Part shown: positions 34,379-43,616 of the stretch, one piece after another
Position numbering within the stretch: the first letter of the stretch is position 1
How the letters are laid out: every line of letters starts with the position of its first letter
DNA from: Sediminibacterium sp.
GTDB taxonomy: Bacteria; Bacteroidota; Bacteroidia; Chitinophagales; Chitinophagaceae
Reading direction: 5' to 3'
Length of the DNA: 64,000 bases
NCBI GenBank assembly: GCA_016786865.1
Contig: JAEUVE010000018.1
Location: 250,947-314,946, forward strand
Program-made: the position numbers and the translations under genes
Notes under the pieces: generated by a model
Told to the model about the DNA's origin: nothing
What the model saw: only the letters and a program-made list of their open reading frames with translations
Databases searched by the model: none

Positions 34379-35574
34379 TGATGCGGCTAATGGGTATCGC
34401 AGGTTGGCTTACGATGATTTGCCTGGTTGCAGGCAGTCCTTTGGTCAAAGCTGGCAATGCCGATACCCTGATGGCTACCACATTACTGCAGCGGATTGCA
34501 GCACTGCAACCGAAGGAAGATGGTATTTTCCCAAAAGGACTATTCCCTTCATTCAGAACCTATGCACTGAATCAGCACCGGCAAAAAGCAGACATCAATA
34601 TTTTTTTTACGGGATTGATCTCCTTTACACTCAATAATCTGAGAAAGGATTTCACGCCCTATCAGCAGAGAATAGCCGACAGCATTATTGTTGCAGCCAA
34701 TGCCAGTTCTGCAAAGTTCAAAAACAGAAAGGGGAGGGATACCTATAATTTCTGGCCTACAGATACACCCGTTATTTTTCCTAACTCTGGATGGATGAAC
34801 TGGTTCAACAAACAACAGGCGCTTCCAGACGACCTGGACGATACAGTCATCATGCTGCTTGCACTGAACGCAAGCGATTCTGTTGCAAAAAACGTACACG
34901 ACCTGATGCAGGCTTTTGCCAACAACGGGCAAAAAAAAGTAAACAATACCTTTAAAGCCTTTCGGGATCTGGAAGCCTATTCCACCTGGTTTGGCAAGAA
35001 AATGCCGGTTGATTTTGATGTTTCGGTACTTTCGAATGTGCTGTATTTTGTTCAGTCTTATGATCTGCCATGGACGGCAGCCGATTCTGCCTCATTGCAA
35101 CTTATTCAAAGATTAACCGAAGAAAAGAAACATCTTACAGACGCTTCTTATATTTCTCCGCATTACAGTTCTCCTGCAATCATTCTTTACCATATCAGCC
35201 GGCTGATGCAATTAAAGCCCATTGCCGCACTGGAAAAAAACAGGGAAGCCCTGATTGGAGATGCCCGGAAATTACTGGAAAAGCCACTTCCGTTTATGGA
35301 GCAGGTGCTATTGCAAACAGCCTTATTGCGATGGGGTGTTCAGCCTTTAACCATTCGGGTTCATCAGGATAAGTCTCTTATGGAACTGATCGAAGATGAT
35401 TCCTTCTCCTTTTTTATTGCAAATATGGCTTCCATGCTGCCAGACGGGCTCAAGAAAACGGCTGGTGCCGCAGGTGTGGGGAAATTTTATTATTTCTGCC
35501 CGGCATACAACAACCTGTTGATGCTGGAGAATTTGATCTGGCAAAACAGACAGGCTGTATCTTTGCAGCCTTAA
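34378..35574 (+). CDS. Secreted all-alpha protein with a DxDDT motif
   Basis: The 398-residue product has a signal peptide (MMRLMGIAGWLTMICLVAGSPLVKAG) and is predominantly alpha-helical, with regularly spaced hydrophobic helices suggesting an alpha/alpha toroid. The segment LPDDLDDTVIMLLAL includes Asp152-Leu-Asp154-Asp155-Thr156, which matches the DxDD(T) acid motif of class II terpene cyclases; the export signal argues against that enzyme class as such. A second cluster near the C-terminus is FYYFCPAYNNLLMLENLIWQ. Family not recognised. Its start codon overlaps the acyl-CoA dehydrogenase stop by one base and yggS follows nine bases after it, so it belongs to that operon. Confidence 0.6.
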   Translation: MMRLMGIAGWLTMICLVAGSPLVKAGNADTLMATTLLQRIAALQPKEDGIFPKGLFPSFRTYALNQHRQKADINIFFTGLISFTLNNLRKDFTPYQQRIADSIIVAANASSAKFKNRKGRDTYNFWPTDTPVIFPNSGWMNWFNKQQALPDDLDDTVIMLLALNASDSVAKNVHDLMQAFANNGQKKVNNTFKAFRDLEAYSTWFGKKMPVDFDVSVLSNVLYFVQSYDLPWTAADSASLQLIQRLTEEKKHLTDASYISPHYSSPAIILYHISRLMQLKPIAALEKNREALIGDARKLLEKPLPFMEQVLLQTALLRWGVQPLTIRVHQDKSLMELIEDDSFSFFIANMASMLPDGLKKTAGAAGVGKFYYFCPAYNNLLMLENLIWQNRQAVSLQP

Positions 35575-35583
35575 CTTGTTCGA

Positions 35584-36261
35584 ATGTCTGTAAATACCAA
35601 CGCATACCAATCGATTGTTTCGGAACTCAACAAAGCAAATGTAACACTGGTTGCTGTTAGCAAAACCAAACCGGCTCAGGATATCCAGGAAATGTATGCA
35701 CTGGGACAAAGAGATTTTGGTGAAAATTATGTACAGGAACTGGTAGAAAAACAAGCTGTGCTGCCGCAGAACATTCGTTGGCATTTTATTGGTCACCTTC
35801 AAAGCAATAAAGTAAAATACATTGCCCCTTTTGTTCACCTGATACATGGAGTAGACAGCGCCAGGCTATTGCAGGAAATCAACAAACAGGCATTGAAAAA
35901 CAATCGCATCATCGATTGCCTGCTGCAGGTACATATTGCAGAGGAAGAAACCAAGTTTGGTTTGGATGCAGCCGAACTGGATGCCATTAAAAATCAATTG
36001 CCAGCACTTACACATGTTCGTGTATGTGGGCTAATGGGCATGTCTTCCCTAACAGAAAACAGGCAAAAAATTGAAGCAGAATTTCTTTCGTTGAAGAAAA
36101 TGTTTGATGCATTTAATCAATGGCCTGAAGGTATCCGTTCCGAAAAAACCATACTTTCCATGGGAATGAGTGGCGACTATCAGCTTGCAATTGCCTGTGG
36201 CAGCAATATGGTAAGAATCGGGAGCTTGTTGTTCGGAGCAAGAAATTATGGCACTAATTAG
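35584..36261 (+). CDS. yggS: YggS-family PLP homeostasis protein (PLPBP)
   Basis: The 225-residue protein is a single-domain type III fold PLP protein: LVAVSKTKP with the cofactor Lys, GENYVQELVEK, HFIGHLQSNKVKYI and SMGMSGDYQLAIACGSNMVRIG at the phosphate-binding end. YggS/PROSC proteins bind PLP without known catalysis and maintain vitamin B6 and amino acid homeostasis. Length fits (220-240). It is the third gene of the acyl-CoA dehydrogenase operon. The association with acyl-CoA metabolism is not usual for the family and may reflect convenience of transcription. Confidence 0.95.
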   Translation: MSVNTNAYQSIVSELNKANVTLVAVSKTKPAQDIQEMYALGQRDFGENYVQELVEKQAVLPQNIRWHFIGHLQSNKVKYIAPFVHLIHGVDSARLLQEINKQALKNNRIIDCLLQVHIAEEETKFGLDAAELDAIKNQLPALTHVRVCGLMGMSSLTENRQKIEAEFLSLKKMFDAFNQWPEGIRSEKTILSMGMSGDYQLAIACGSNMVRIGSLLFGARNYGTN

Positions 36262-36336
36262 CATTTTGTGCGTAGAATCATATTTGCATCATTAACTTCG
36301 CACTACTTTTGTTTTCGGATCAGCATCAAAGACGCG

Positions 36337-36726
36337 TTGAAACTATTTACATCCATACTTGCAGTGCTCTTAATTACTTCGCAAACTTTTGCGCCCTATA
36401 TTATGGCCGGTTTGTTTTACAGCAATCAGAACAACATCAGTTCCCGCTTTTGTATCAACAAAGCCAAACCAATGCTGAAATGCCATGGTAAATGTTACCT
36501 GAACAAGCAACTCAAAAAGGTAAACCCCGCGGAAAACACAAACAACGAAAACCAGGAATCTGCCGGTCTTCGGATTAAAACAGATCCGTTTATCGTAACC
36601 AGCCTACAATTATCCAAATTTCCCGAAGCAGTGCTTGCCTTGCCATTTGTTCCATTTTCCCGGCACTATCAAACCAGCAACCATGCTGCGGACATATTTC
36701 ATCCCCCTTGCGGCATGCCTGCATAG
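36337..36726 (+). CDS. Small Cys-rich membrane protein of a copper cassette
   Basis: I prefer TTG 36337 (MKLFTSILAVLLITSQTF, 129 residues) over a GTG at 36268 because a typical signal-like helix then starts the protein and candidate -7 elements lie upstream. After the helix there is a motif KCHGKCYLNKQLKK with Cys49 and Cys53 (His50 between) and Cys39 nearby; a second Cys/His cluster, DIFHPPCGM, closes the protein. Such CxGKC proteins are found ahead of TonB-dependent copper receptors in Bacteroidota. The motif should bind Cu+ or another soft metal. The next two genes (Met-rich lipoprotein, OprC-like receptor) support this reading. No enzyme domain is visible. Confidence 0.6.
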   Translation: MKLFTSILAVLLITSQTFAPYIMAGLFYSNQNNISSRFCINKAKPMLKCHGKCYLNKQLKKVNPAENTNNENQESAGLRIKTDPFIVTSLQLSKFPEAVLALPFVPFSRHYQTSNHAADIFHPPCGMPA

Positions 36727-36839
36727 TTGTTTGGGTTAAGCTACCTAAGTTCTCATTTATTTTCAAGTAATTTCTGTGTTATGCAGTTATCAGGTATGCC
36801 TGTTGCATAATGCATGTACCACCTAATCTATTGTATAAA

Positions 36840-37661
36840 ATGAAAAAGTTTATTCAAAGCCCCCTGTATATTGTTGCGTTTTTATCTGTTCTTTTTTTCA
36901 GTTCCTGCTCCAAGGATGCGGTTGAACCGGATGCTTCCCTGGACTATATTCAATTGGCTTCCGGTTTTGCAACAGGAACTTCTACCCATGTAGAACTATA
37001 TGCTACAGATAGTGCATTCACAGGGTACAACAAACTCTATGTCTTATTAAAAGATTCAGCAACAGGCAAACCGGTAGACAAGGCAGTGGTAACACTGAAT
37101 CCGATGATGGACATGACTACGATGAGTCATGCCGCACCTAAAGAAAACCCTGTATCCACCACAGCCGTGAATCATTTCTTTCCCTGTAGCGTTAGCTTTA
37201 TCATGCCATCCACAGCAGGAAAATGGACATTAGGTATTCAGATACAAAACCTGGAAAACGGAAAGTCCGGTACTGTAAATTTTACGATCAATGTAAAAGC
37301 GCCTGCTTCAGATAAAATTTTTTCTTTTAAATCGCTTTCAGATAATACCACCACTTATTTTGTTGGTTTGGTAGAGCCTTCCAAACCAATCGTAGGTATC
37401 AATGACCTGGAACTGGTCATTTATAAGAAGCAATCCATGATGATGTTTCCTGCAGACAGTAGCTTATCTGTAATTATGACACCCGAAATGCCTACTATGA
37501 ACCATGGTTCTCCCAACAATGTAGATCCGGTACATACCATAAACGGGCATTATAAAGGCAAGGTTAATTTCACCATGACCGGTTTCTGGAGACTAAACCT
37601 GAAACTGAAATCGGGCAGCACTGTTGTGGATTCAACCCATTATATCGACATCACATTCTGA
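36840..37661 (+). CDS. Met-rich lipoprotein, probable copper binding
   Basis: The 273-residue protein has a lipoprotein signal with Cys23 (FLSVLFFSSC). Two related beta-sandwich segments follow. Each carries a Met/His cluster: MMDMTTMSH at about 87-95 and MMMFPADSSLSVIMTPEMPTM, NHGSP at about 200-225. Met- and His-rich loops of this kind bind Cu+ or Cu2+ (CopC/YtkA/FixH-like folds); assignment of ligand residues is inference. It starts 113 bases after the Cys-rich gene and ends five bases before the TonB-dependent receptor ATG, so it is an outer-membrane surface or periplasmic lipoprotein delivering metal to the receptor. The N-terminal segment lacks a SusD motif. Confidence 0.75.
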   Translation: MKKFIQSPLYIVAFLSVLFFSSCSKDAVEPDASLDYIQLASGFATGTSTHVELYATDSAFTGYNKLYVLLKDSATGKPVDKAVVTLNPMMDMTTMSHAAPKENPVSTTAVNHFFPCSVSFIMPSTAGKWTLGIQIQNLENGKSGTVNFTINVKAPASDKIFSFKSLSDNTTTYFVGLVEPSKPIVGINDLELVIYKKQSMMMFPADSSLSVIMTPEMPTMNHGSPNNVDPVHTINGHYKGKVNFTMTGFWRLNLKLKSGSTVVDSTHYIDITF

Positions 37662-37665
37662 TTTT

Positions 37666-39687
37666 ATGAAACAGCTCATCCTAACGGCAGCACTGGTACA
37701 CTTACTGGTGCTGGCGCAGGCCCAGGCTAAACCAACCAAAAGCCAGGCCGCCGACTCCATTCCGGAAGTACAGCTGGCAGAAGTGAAGGTATACGGGCTA
37801 ACCAAAAATACCCATCAGCAACTGCTGCATTATTATACTGCCAACCAGGCTGCAACCACGGAAGATATCCTTGCGCGTTTGCCCGAATTGAACATGATTC
37901 GCAGAAGCAGTTATGGCATGGAACCCATTATACGGACATACAGCAGTGGTCAATCCGGTTTGCTGATCGACGGTATGCGCATACATGGCGCCTGTACCGA
38001 CAAAATGGATCCGGCCTCCATTTATGTGGAGCCGCAGAACCTGCAATCGGTGCAAATACAAACAGGTAACGGCTTTCAATCGGGTTCCGTAATTGGAGGA
38101 ACAGTGAATATGAAACTGGCCGAAGCCCAATTTGATGAATCCCGAATGTGGTCTGGCTCGGTCAGCAGCGGATTTCAGTCTGCAGCAAACGCATGGTACG
38201 AAACCGGCAAACTCAACTATTCCGGCAATCGCCTGGCGGTAATGACCAATATTTCCTGGCGAAAAGCCGGCAATTACAGAAGTGGCGGTGGTGCGGTTAT
38301 CCCATATTCTCAGTATGAGAAATTGAATTATGGCATCACGGCTTTGTATAAACTGAACGAAAAATGGACTACAAAGGCTGATCTGTTGCTAGACGATGGC
38401 TGGAACATTGGCTATCCGGCGTTGCCGATGGATGTAGGTTACGCCGGTGCCAGAATTGCGGCCCTGAGCTGGAGAAATAACTCCCGTATGGGTAATTGGC
38501 AACAGACGGAATTTAAACTATATGCCAACAGCATCCGGCATTTTATGGACGACAGCCACCGGATCAATATACCCATGCATATGGATATGCCGGGAGAGAG
38601 CAGAACCTATGGAGGCTATGCATCTTCAAAACTCATGCTGAACCGAAGTACACAGCTGGATGTAAAAGCAGACTGGGCATCTACATTTTTAAAAGCATCC
38701 ATGACCATGTACCAGCAGGGACAGCTGCCGATGTATATGCTTACCTGGCCCGACAACAATACGCTACAAAGTGGTCTGGGGGCCATTTTCAGCAAAAGAA
38801 TCGACAGTGCATCCTTAGTGAACATCAGTGCCAGGGCAGATGTATTCAGCAAGTCTCTGACCACACAAATGGGCAAAGACCAGCTTTCGGTGCTGAATAA
38901 TCCGGTGAGCAATATCATTAAAGTGCTAAAGAATATAGCAGTTGAATACAGTTACCGGTTCAATGAACAACTGAAACTGAAAACCGTACTGAGCTATTCT
39001 GAAAGAATGCCTACTTCCAGTGAACTATATGGTTTTTACTTATTCAATGCATTCGACGGATACGACTATATTGGCAATACTTTGCTGAAGCCGGAAAATG
39101 CCTGGAAAGCAGAAGCTAATATCAGTGGCAGATCAGGGGTTTTTCAATATGGTCTTACCGGTTATTTATCAAGGATCAATCAGTACATCATGGGCATTTA
39201 TCAGCCGGGACTCAGCACCATGACCATCGGTGCCAATGGTGTAAAGCAGCATGTTAATCTGCCCTATGCATTAATTGCCGGTGCAGAAGCCAGCCTGATT
39301 GTTCAACCGGATCATTCGCTTTGGTTTATTAACACAACCCGATACAGCTATGGTGAAGACCATCTGAAGCAAGCCTTGCCCATGATTCCGCCTGTACGCA
39401 ATATCAGTTCCCTTCGAAAAATGATCGGCTCCTGCGCCATGCAGGCAGAACTGGAACTGGCCACTGCACAAAACCGGGTTAGCAGTAAAGCAATGGAGCG
39501 CAAAACATCTGCATATGCAATTGCCCACCTGAGGCTGATGTTCACTGGTTCACTGGCAGGAAATCCGCTCAGAATAGACGGGGGCGTGGAGAACCTGTTC
39601 GATCAGGCGTACAGAGAACACCTCGACTGGGGTGGCATTCGCAGACCGGGAAGAAATGTATACCTTCAGTTTACTTATCAGTTTTAG
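37666..39687 (+). CDS. TonB-dependent outer membrane receptor, OprC/NosA-like
   Basis: The 673-residue protein has a signal peptide (about 1-20), a plug domain (about 60-180) and a 22-strand barrel to the terminal aromatic YLQFTYQF. The plug contains IDGMRIHGACTDKMDP with His107, Cys110 and Met114, the signature seen in copper receptors (OprC and NosA in Pseudomonas). It imports ligand across the outer membrane with TonB/ExbBD energy. No SusC-type N-terminal carboxypeptidase-like domain is present. I use ATG 37666, five bases after the lipoprotein stop, because it starts a good signal peptide; the upstream in-frame ATG lies inside the previous gene. Confidence 0.88.
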   Translation: MKQLILTAALVHLLVLAQAQAKPTKSQAADSIPEVQLAEVKVYGLTKNTHQQLLHYYTANQAATTEDILARLPELNMIRRSSYGMEPIIRTYSSGQSGLLIDGMRIHGACTDKMDPASIYVEPQNLQSVQIQTGNGFQSGSVIGGTVNMKLAEAQFDESRMWSGSVSSGFQSAANAWYETGKLNYSGNRLAVMTNISWRKAGNYRSGGGAVIPYSQYEKLNYGITALYKLNEKWTTKADLLLDDGWNIGYPALPMDVGYAGARIAALSWRNNSRMGNWQQTEFKLYANSIRHFMDDSHRINIPMHMDMPGESRTYGGYASSKLMLNRSTQLDVKADWASTFLKASMTMYQQGQLPMYMLTWPDNNTLQSGLGAIFSKRIDSASLVNISARADVFSKSLTTQMGKDQLSVLNNPVSNIIKVLKNIAVEYSYRFNEQLKLKTVLSYSERMPTSSELYGFYLFNAFDGYDYIGNTLLKPENAWKAEANISGRSGVFQYGLTGYLSRINQYIMGIYQPGLSTMTIGANGVKQHVNLPYALIAGAEASLIVQPDHSLWFINTTRYSYGEDHLKQALPMIPPVRNISSLRKMIGSCAMQAELELATAQNRVSSKAMERKTSAYAIAHLRLMFTGSLAGNPLRIDGGVENLFDQAYREHLDWGGIRRPGRNVYLQFTYQF

Positions 39688-39714
39688 CTGCGAAACAAAC
39701 TACAGATCTGGTAC

Positions 39715-39765
39715 AAAGCAACAGAGGCTGCCTTTTGAAGACAGCCTCTGTTGCTTTATTTTTTG
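39715..39765 (+). terminator. Intrinsic terminator after the copper cassette
   Basis: A 16-bp perfect stem (AAAGCAACAGAGGCTG with CAGCCTCTGTTGCTTT) around an 11-base loop is followed by ATTTTTTG. It separates the cassette from the converging S9 peptidase gene. Confidence 0.9.
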
Positions 39766-39796
39766 TAATGGTTTTAAAGGATCATTCGCCTAAGCT

Positions 39797-41716
39797 TTAT
39801 TTCAGGGTTTCTCCCAGCCATTTGAAGAATTCCCGCTGCCATACCAGGGCATTCTGCGCCGTGCTCACCCAGTGATTTTCATCTGGGAGATAGAGTAATT
39901 TGCTTTTGATTCCCCTTAATTGTGCTGCCTGAAATGCCTGTAAGCCCTGTTCAATTGGTACACGATAGTCTTTGCCACCCTGTACAATCATGATGGGCGT
40001 ATTCCATTTCTCAACAAAATTGATGGGGTTGAATTGCTGATATGTTTTTTGCGCAAGCGCATTCTTCTTATCCCAATAAGGGCCACCATAATCAAAATTC
40101 ACAAACCACATTTCTTCGGTTGTGCCATACATACTCCTGGTATCGAAAATACCGTCATGTGCAATGAAGGTTTTGAATCGGTTGTTGTGGATTCCGGCAA
40201 GATAAAATGCAGAATAGCCACCATAACTTGCTCCAACGCAACCCAGTCTGTTCTTGTCTACAAAAGATTCTTTACTCACCGCATCGATGGCTGCTAAGTA
40301 ATCCTGCATTACCTGTCCGCCATGGTCCTTACTGATTTGCTCATTCCATTTTGTACCATGTCCGGGCATGCCTCTTCGGTTGGGCGCAACAATAATATAT
40401 CCCTGCGATGCCATTAGCTGAAAGTTCCAGCGGAAAGAGTAAAACTGGGTCAGCGGGCTTTGTGGTCCACCCTGACAATACAAAAGGGTAGGGTACTTTT
40501 TAGCCGGATCAAATCCCGGAGGATAAATGACCCATACCAGCATTTTTTTGTTGTCGGTAGTGGTTACAAACCTTCTTTCTGTTTTGCACAGTGCGAGTGC
40601 ACTGTAAAATGCATCATTTACATGTGTCAACTGCTGCATATTACCCGTACTAAGCGCTACGGTATACAATTCCGAAGCATGATTCATATCGGTTCTGGAA
40701 ACAACCAGGCTGTTTCCAGTTTGTGCCACAATACCGGTTACATCAAAATCTCCACTGGTGATTTGCCTTATCTGGGGAAGCTTTTTGGTTGTACCCGTGT
40801 TGTTTACACTAAATAGCTGCAGTGTTCCGTTGATGGGTGCCCAGAAAAAAAGTTCCTTTCCATCGTTACTCCATTTGAATCCCTCTACATGGATGTCGTC
40901 GCGCCACGCAGTCAGGTTTACTTTGGCACCACTCTCCGTTAATACAATCAGATCCTGTTTGTCTGCTTCGTATCCATCGCGTTGCATTTGCAGATAGGCC
41001 AGGGTTCCGGTACTGCTGAACTGGGGCGCAATATCGTATCCTTTATTGGAAGCAGTAAGGTTGGTGGTGGTTCCTTTTTCTACATCATAGGAATAGATAT
41101 CGGTATTAGTACTAACGGCATAATCCGTTCCGTACAGCTTCTTGGCTACATACAGGATTTTTTTACTGTCGGGGCTCCAGATAAAATCCTCATCGCCGCC
41201 ATAAGGTTTCTGTGGACAGTCGTAGGGTTCTCCGGCCATGATGTCTTTTTCTTCACCAGGTTGCCCATTCACCAACGGAGCTACAAAAACATGCCCAAAC
41301 TTACCGTCTTCCCAGGTATCCCAATGGCGATAATTCAGTGAAGTGTACACATAGGCATCCGATTTAGGAAGATCCGGATACAGATCGGAACCGGTTACGG
41401 ATTTAATTTTAACTTCTTTACTGCTGATGATGTATTTCCCATTCGGTGAAATGCGGTCGTTGGAAAGCAGTGATCCTGTTTCTGTTATTTCAACAGCAGT
41501 ACCACCATTCAGCGGGAGCTGGTATTTTTTCCGGATTTGCTTATTTGCGGTAATATCGGGCGTAGCTACACTATAAATCACTGCAGACTGATCCTTGGTT
41601 AATCCAAGCGCAGATACCCGTCCTATCTGCCAGAGTTTTTCCGGCGTCAGCAACTGCTGGGCATATCCTTCCGAGATCCCTGCTCCCAAAAAAGCAATCA
41701 ATAAAAGCTTTTTCAT
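39797..41716 (-). CDS. Secreted S9-family prolyl oligopeptidase-like peptidase
   Basis: The 639-residue protein has a signal peptide (MKKLLLIAFLGAGISEGYAQ), an N-terminal seven-bladed beta propeller (about 25-380) and an alpha/beta hydrolase domain. The catalytic triad is visible: Ser in GASYGGYSAF, Asp in GGKDYRVP and His in ENHWVS. This is the DPP-IV/acylaminoacyl peptidase type that removes dipeptides or N-blocked residues from oligopeptides in the periplasm. I start at 41716; an in-frame ATG two codons upstream is equally possible. The M20 amidohydrolase stop is 11 bases upstream, so the two secreted hydrolases form an operon. Confidence 0.92.
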   Translation of the reverse strand: MKKLLLIAFLGAGISEGYAQQLLTPEKLWQIGRVSALGLTKDQSAVIYSVATPDITANKQIRKKYQLPLNGGTAVEITETGSLLSNDRISPNGKYIISSKEVKIKSVTGSDLYPDLPKSDAYVYTSLNYRHWDTWEDGKFGHVFVAPLVNGQPGEEKDIMAGEPYDCPQKPYGGDEDFIWSPDSKKILYVAKKLYGTDYAVSTNTDIYSYDVEKGTTTNLTASNKGYDIAPQFSSTGTLAYLQMQRDGYEADKQDLIVLTESGAKVNLTAWRDDIHVEGFKWSNDGKELFFWAPINGTLQLFSVNNTGTTKKLPQIRQITSGDFDVTGIVAQTGNSLVVSRTDMNHASELYTVALSTGNMQQLTHVNDAFYSALALCKTERRFVTTTDNKKMLVWVIYPPGFDPAKKYPTLLYCQGGPQSPLTQFYSFRWNFQLMASQGYIIVAPNRRGMPGHGTKWNEQISKDHGGQVMQDYLAAIDAVSKESFVDKNRLGCVGASYGGYSAFYLAGIHNNRFKTFIAHDGIFDTRSMYGTTEEMWFVNFDYGGPYWDKKNALAQKTYQQFNPINFVEKWNTPIMIVQGGKDYRVPIEQGLQAFQAAQLRGIKSKLLYLPDENHWVSTAQNALVWQREFFKWLGETLK

Positions 41717-41726
41717 ATTCATATAT

Positions 41727-43013
41727 CTATTTGTTGTTTTTCGCATAATCCAGCACAAGCTGAACAAACGCACGCATACCCACATCCAGTCTGCTGTCGT
41801 CGAGCAGGAATTCCGGAGCATGGTGACTGGTAGCTTCTGCAATACTTATTTTAGGACTTCTTGCACCTACATTAAAAAAGAAAGCGGGTGCCTTGGTTCC
41901 GTAAAAAGAAAAATCTTCTGCGCCGGTCTGCCAGTTGATGGGCAACACATTCTCTGCTCCGCCTGCTGCTTTCTGCAATGAGGCCAGCGACTTTGCTACC
42001 AACTTGGGATCGTTGTAAGTAACCAGTGTTTTGGTATCAATAACAACTTCTGCAGTGGCTCCATTGGCCTCGGCAATTTTAGTAGCAATTTGTTTAATTC
42101 TTCTGTGAATGTCTTTCTGCATTTCACTGTCGAGGGTACGAATGGTTCCTTCCATTACAGCTTCCTCTGGAATAATATTGGCTCTTACTCCGGAATGAAT
42201 TTTTCCCACAGTAATAATGGCAGGAGCGCTGGTAATATCAATCTGGCGGCTCACAATGGTCTGAAGCGCCTGAATGATTTCAGCACTGGTCACAACCGGA
42301 TCCACCGATCTCCAGGGATTGGCACCATGTGCCTGCTTACCCTTTACTTTAATGGTAAACCAATCGGAAGAAGCCATGAATGATTCTGGTTTGTAGTAAA
42401 TTTTTCCAAGATCACCTGCGGAGGAAATGTGGATACCATAAACAGCATCCACTTTAGGGTTGTCCAACGCACCTTCTTTGATCATCAGTGGTGCACCACC
42501 TTCTTCATCTCCGGGAGGGCCTTCTTCTGCAGGCTGAAACAGGAATACAACCGTTCCCTGTATATCATTTTTGATTTTACTCAATACCTCGGCTGCACCC
42601 AGCAACATGGAAATATGGGTATCATGGCCACAGGCATGCATTACAGGAACAGTTTGTCCGAGGTATTCGCCCTTTGCCCTGGAACGGAAGGAGAGGTCAT
42701 TCCTTTCTTCAACAGGCAGTCCGTCTATATCGGCACGCAATGCAACTACCGGCCCGGGTTTACCACCTTTCAGCACACCTACCACACCTGTTTTGGCAAC
42801 GATGCGGGTAGCGATACCCCATTCTTTCAATGAAGCTTCAATTTTTTTACTCGTATTGAATTCCCTGTTGCCCAATTCAGGGTGTTCATGAAAATACCTT
42901 CTCCAGCTGATGACTTTGGGGGTTTCTTCTTTCAGCAACTGCTCCAGGTTGGTTTGTGCCGAGCCCGTCAGCGCCAGCAGCAGCAGGACGGCAGCGAAAA
43001 ATGTTTTTCTCAT
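41727..43013 (-). CDS. M20-family amidohydrolase (hippurate/N-acyl-amino acid type), secreted
   Basis: The 428-residue protein has a signal peptide (about 1-19) and M20D motifs: HACGHDTHISMLLGAAEVL with the first metal His and Asp, and FLFQPAEEGPPGDEEGG with the catalytic Glu and metal Glu. GVYGIHISSAGDLG and a C-terminal HHAPEFLLDD complete the fold. These enzymes hydrolyse N-acylated amino acids (hippurate, N-acetyl amino acids, IAA conjugates), releasing the amino acid. The signal peptide places it in the periplasm. It is the first gene of a two-gene operon with the S9 peptidase, which together suit peptide and amino-acid scavenging. Confidence 0.92.
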   Translation of the reverse strand: MRKTFFAAVLLLLALTGSAQTNLEQLLKEETPKVISWRRYFHEHPELGNREFNTSKKIEASLKEWGIATRIVAKTGVVGVLKGGKPGPVVALRADIDGLPVEERNDLSFRSRAKGEYLGQTVPVMHACGHDTHISMLLGAAEVLSKIKNDIQGTVVFLFQPAEEGPPGDEEGGAPLMIKEGALDNPKVDAVYGIHISSAGDLGKIYYKPESFMASSDWFTIKVKGKQAHGANPWRSVDPVVTSAEIIQALQTIVSRQIDITSAPAIITVGKIHSGVRANIIPEEAVMEGTIRTLDSEMQKDIHRRIKQIATKIAEANGATAEVVIDTKTLVTYNDPKLVAKSLASLQKAAGGAENVLPINWQTGAEDFSFYGTKAPAFFFNVGARSPKISIAEATSHHAPEFLLDDSRLDVGMRAFVQLVLDYAKNNK

Positions 43014-43181
43014 GTTGGTTGGTTTTATAACGTATTGAAGGTACTGATTTCAGGCTGTCTATTACAATGGGGATAAATGATTTTATTCAGATCGTTTACC
43101 TGATCGTGGCAGATGGTTATTTTTACATGCAACGAAACCCTCTTTTACCGGATCATTCCATACGCTAAAATCAACTACACC

Positions 43182-43610
43182 ATGAAAACGAAACGAATTC
43201 CCTTACTTGTTTTGGCCCTCTGCACTTTGCTAACGCTTCAGTCCGCAGCCGCTGTGGTGGAAACTGAGCCCGTTACCGGAACCGCAGTTCCTGCCGAAAA
43301 AGCAGCTCCGGCACTGAATGATGCTGTTGTACAGGATGCCCTGCTACAGTTTAAAAGCTTATCGAGGGTAGAAAGGAAAGCGAGGTTTGCTGAAGCCAAA
43401 AAAATGGCGAAAACATATAAAGCACAAAGAGCTACGGATAACGGGGGAGAAAGGGACACCGTTCTGCTGGCCATCCTGTCTATATTGTTGCCACCACTGG
43501 CCGTATACCTGCACGAGAATGCCACCAACGATAAATTCTGGATCAGCGTACTGCTGACCCTTTTATTGTGGTTGCCGGGCATTATCTATGCGCTGATTGT
43601 GGTATTGTAG
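43182..43610 (+). CDS. YqaE/Pmp3-family membrane protein with secreted N-terminal segment
   Basis: The 142-residue protein starts at ATG 43182 (MKTKRIPLLVLALCTLLTLQ), a signal-like helix, followed by a charged middle (about 25-85, with Lys/Arg/Ala-rich helix KARFAEAKKMAKTYKAQRA). The last 50 residues are a YqaE/Pmp3 domain: LLAILSILLPPLAVYLHENA and WISVLLTLLLWLPGIIYALIVVL, two membrane helices. Plain Pmp3 proteins are 50-60 residues and affect ion balance and membrane potential; the periplasmic extension is a Bacteroidota variant. It converges on the mutase gene with a six-base gap. Function in this organism is unknown. Confidence 0.85.
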   Translation: MKTKRIPLLVLALCTLLTLQSAAAVVETEPVTGTAVPAEKAAPALNDAVVQDALLQFKSLSRVERKARFAEAKKMAKTYKAQRATDNGGERDTVLLAILSILLPPLAVYLHENATNDKFWISVLLTLLLWLPGIIYALIVVL

Positions 43611-43616
43611 CAGCAA

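Noticed and set aside
36268..36336. Extended GTG start for the Cys-rich protein
   Set aside because: The upstream segment contains candidate -7 elements (36279-36300) and would put a non-signal stretch ahead of the membrane helix.
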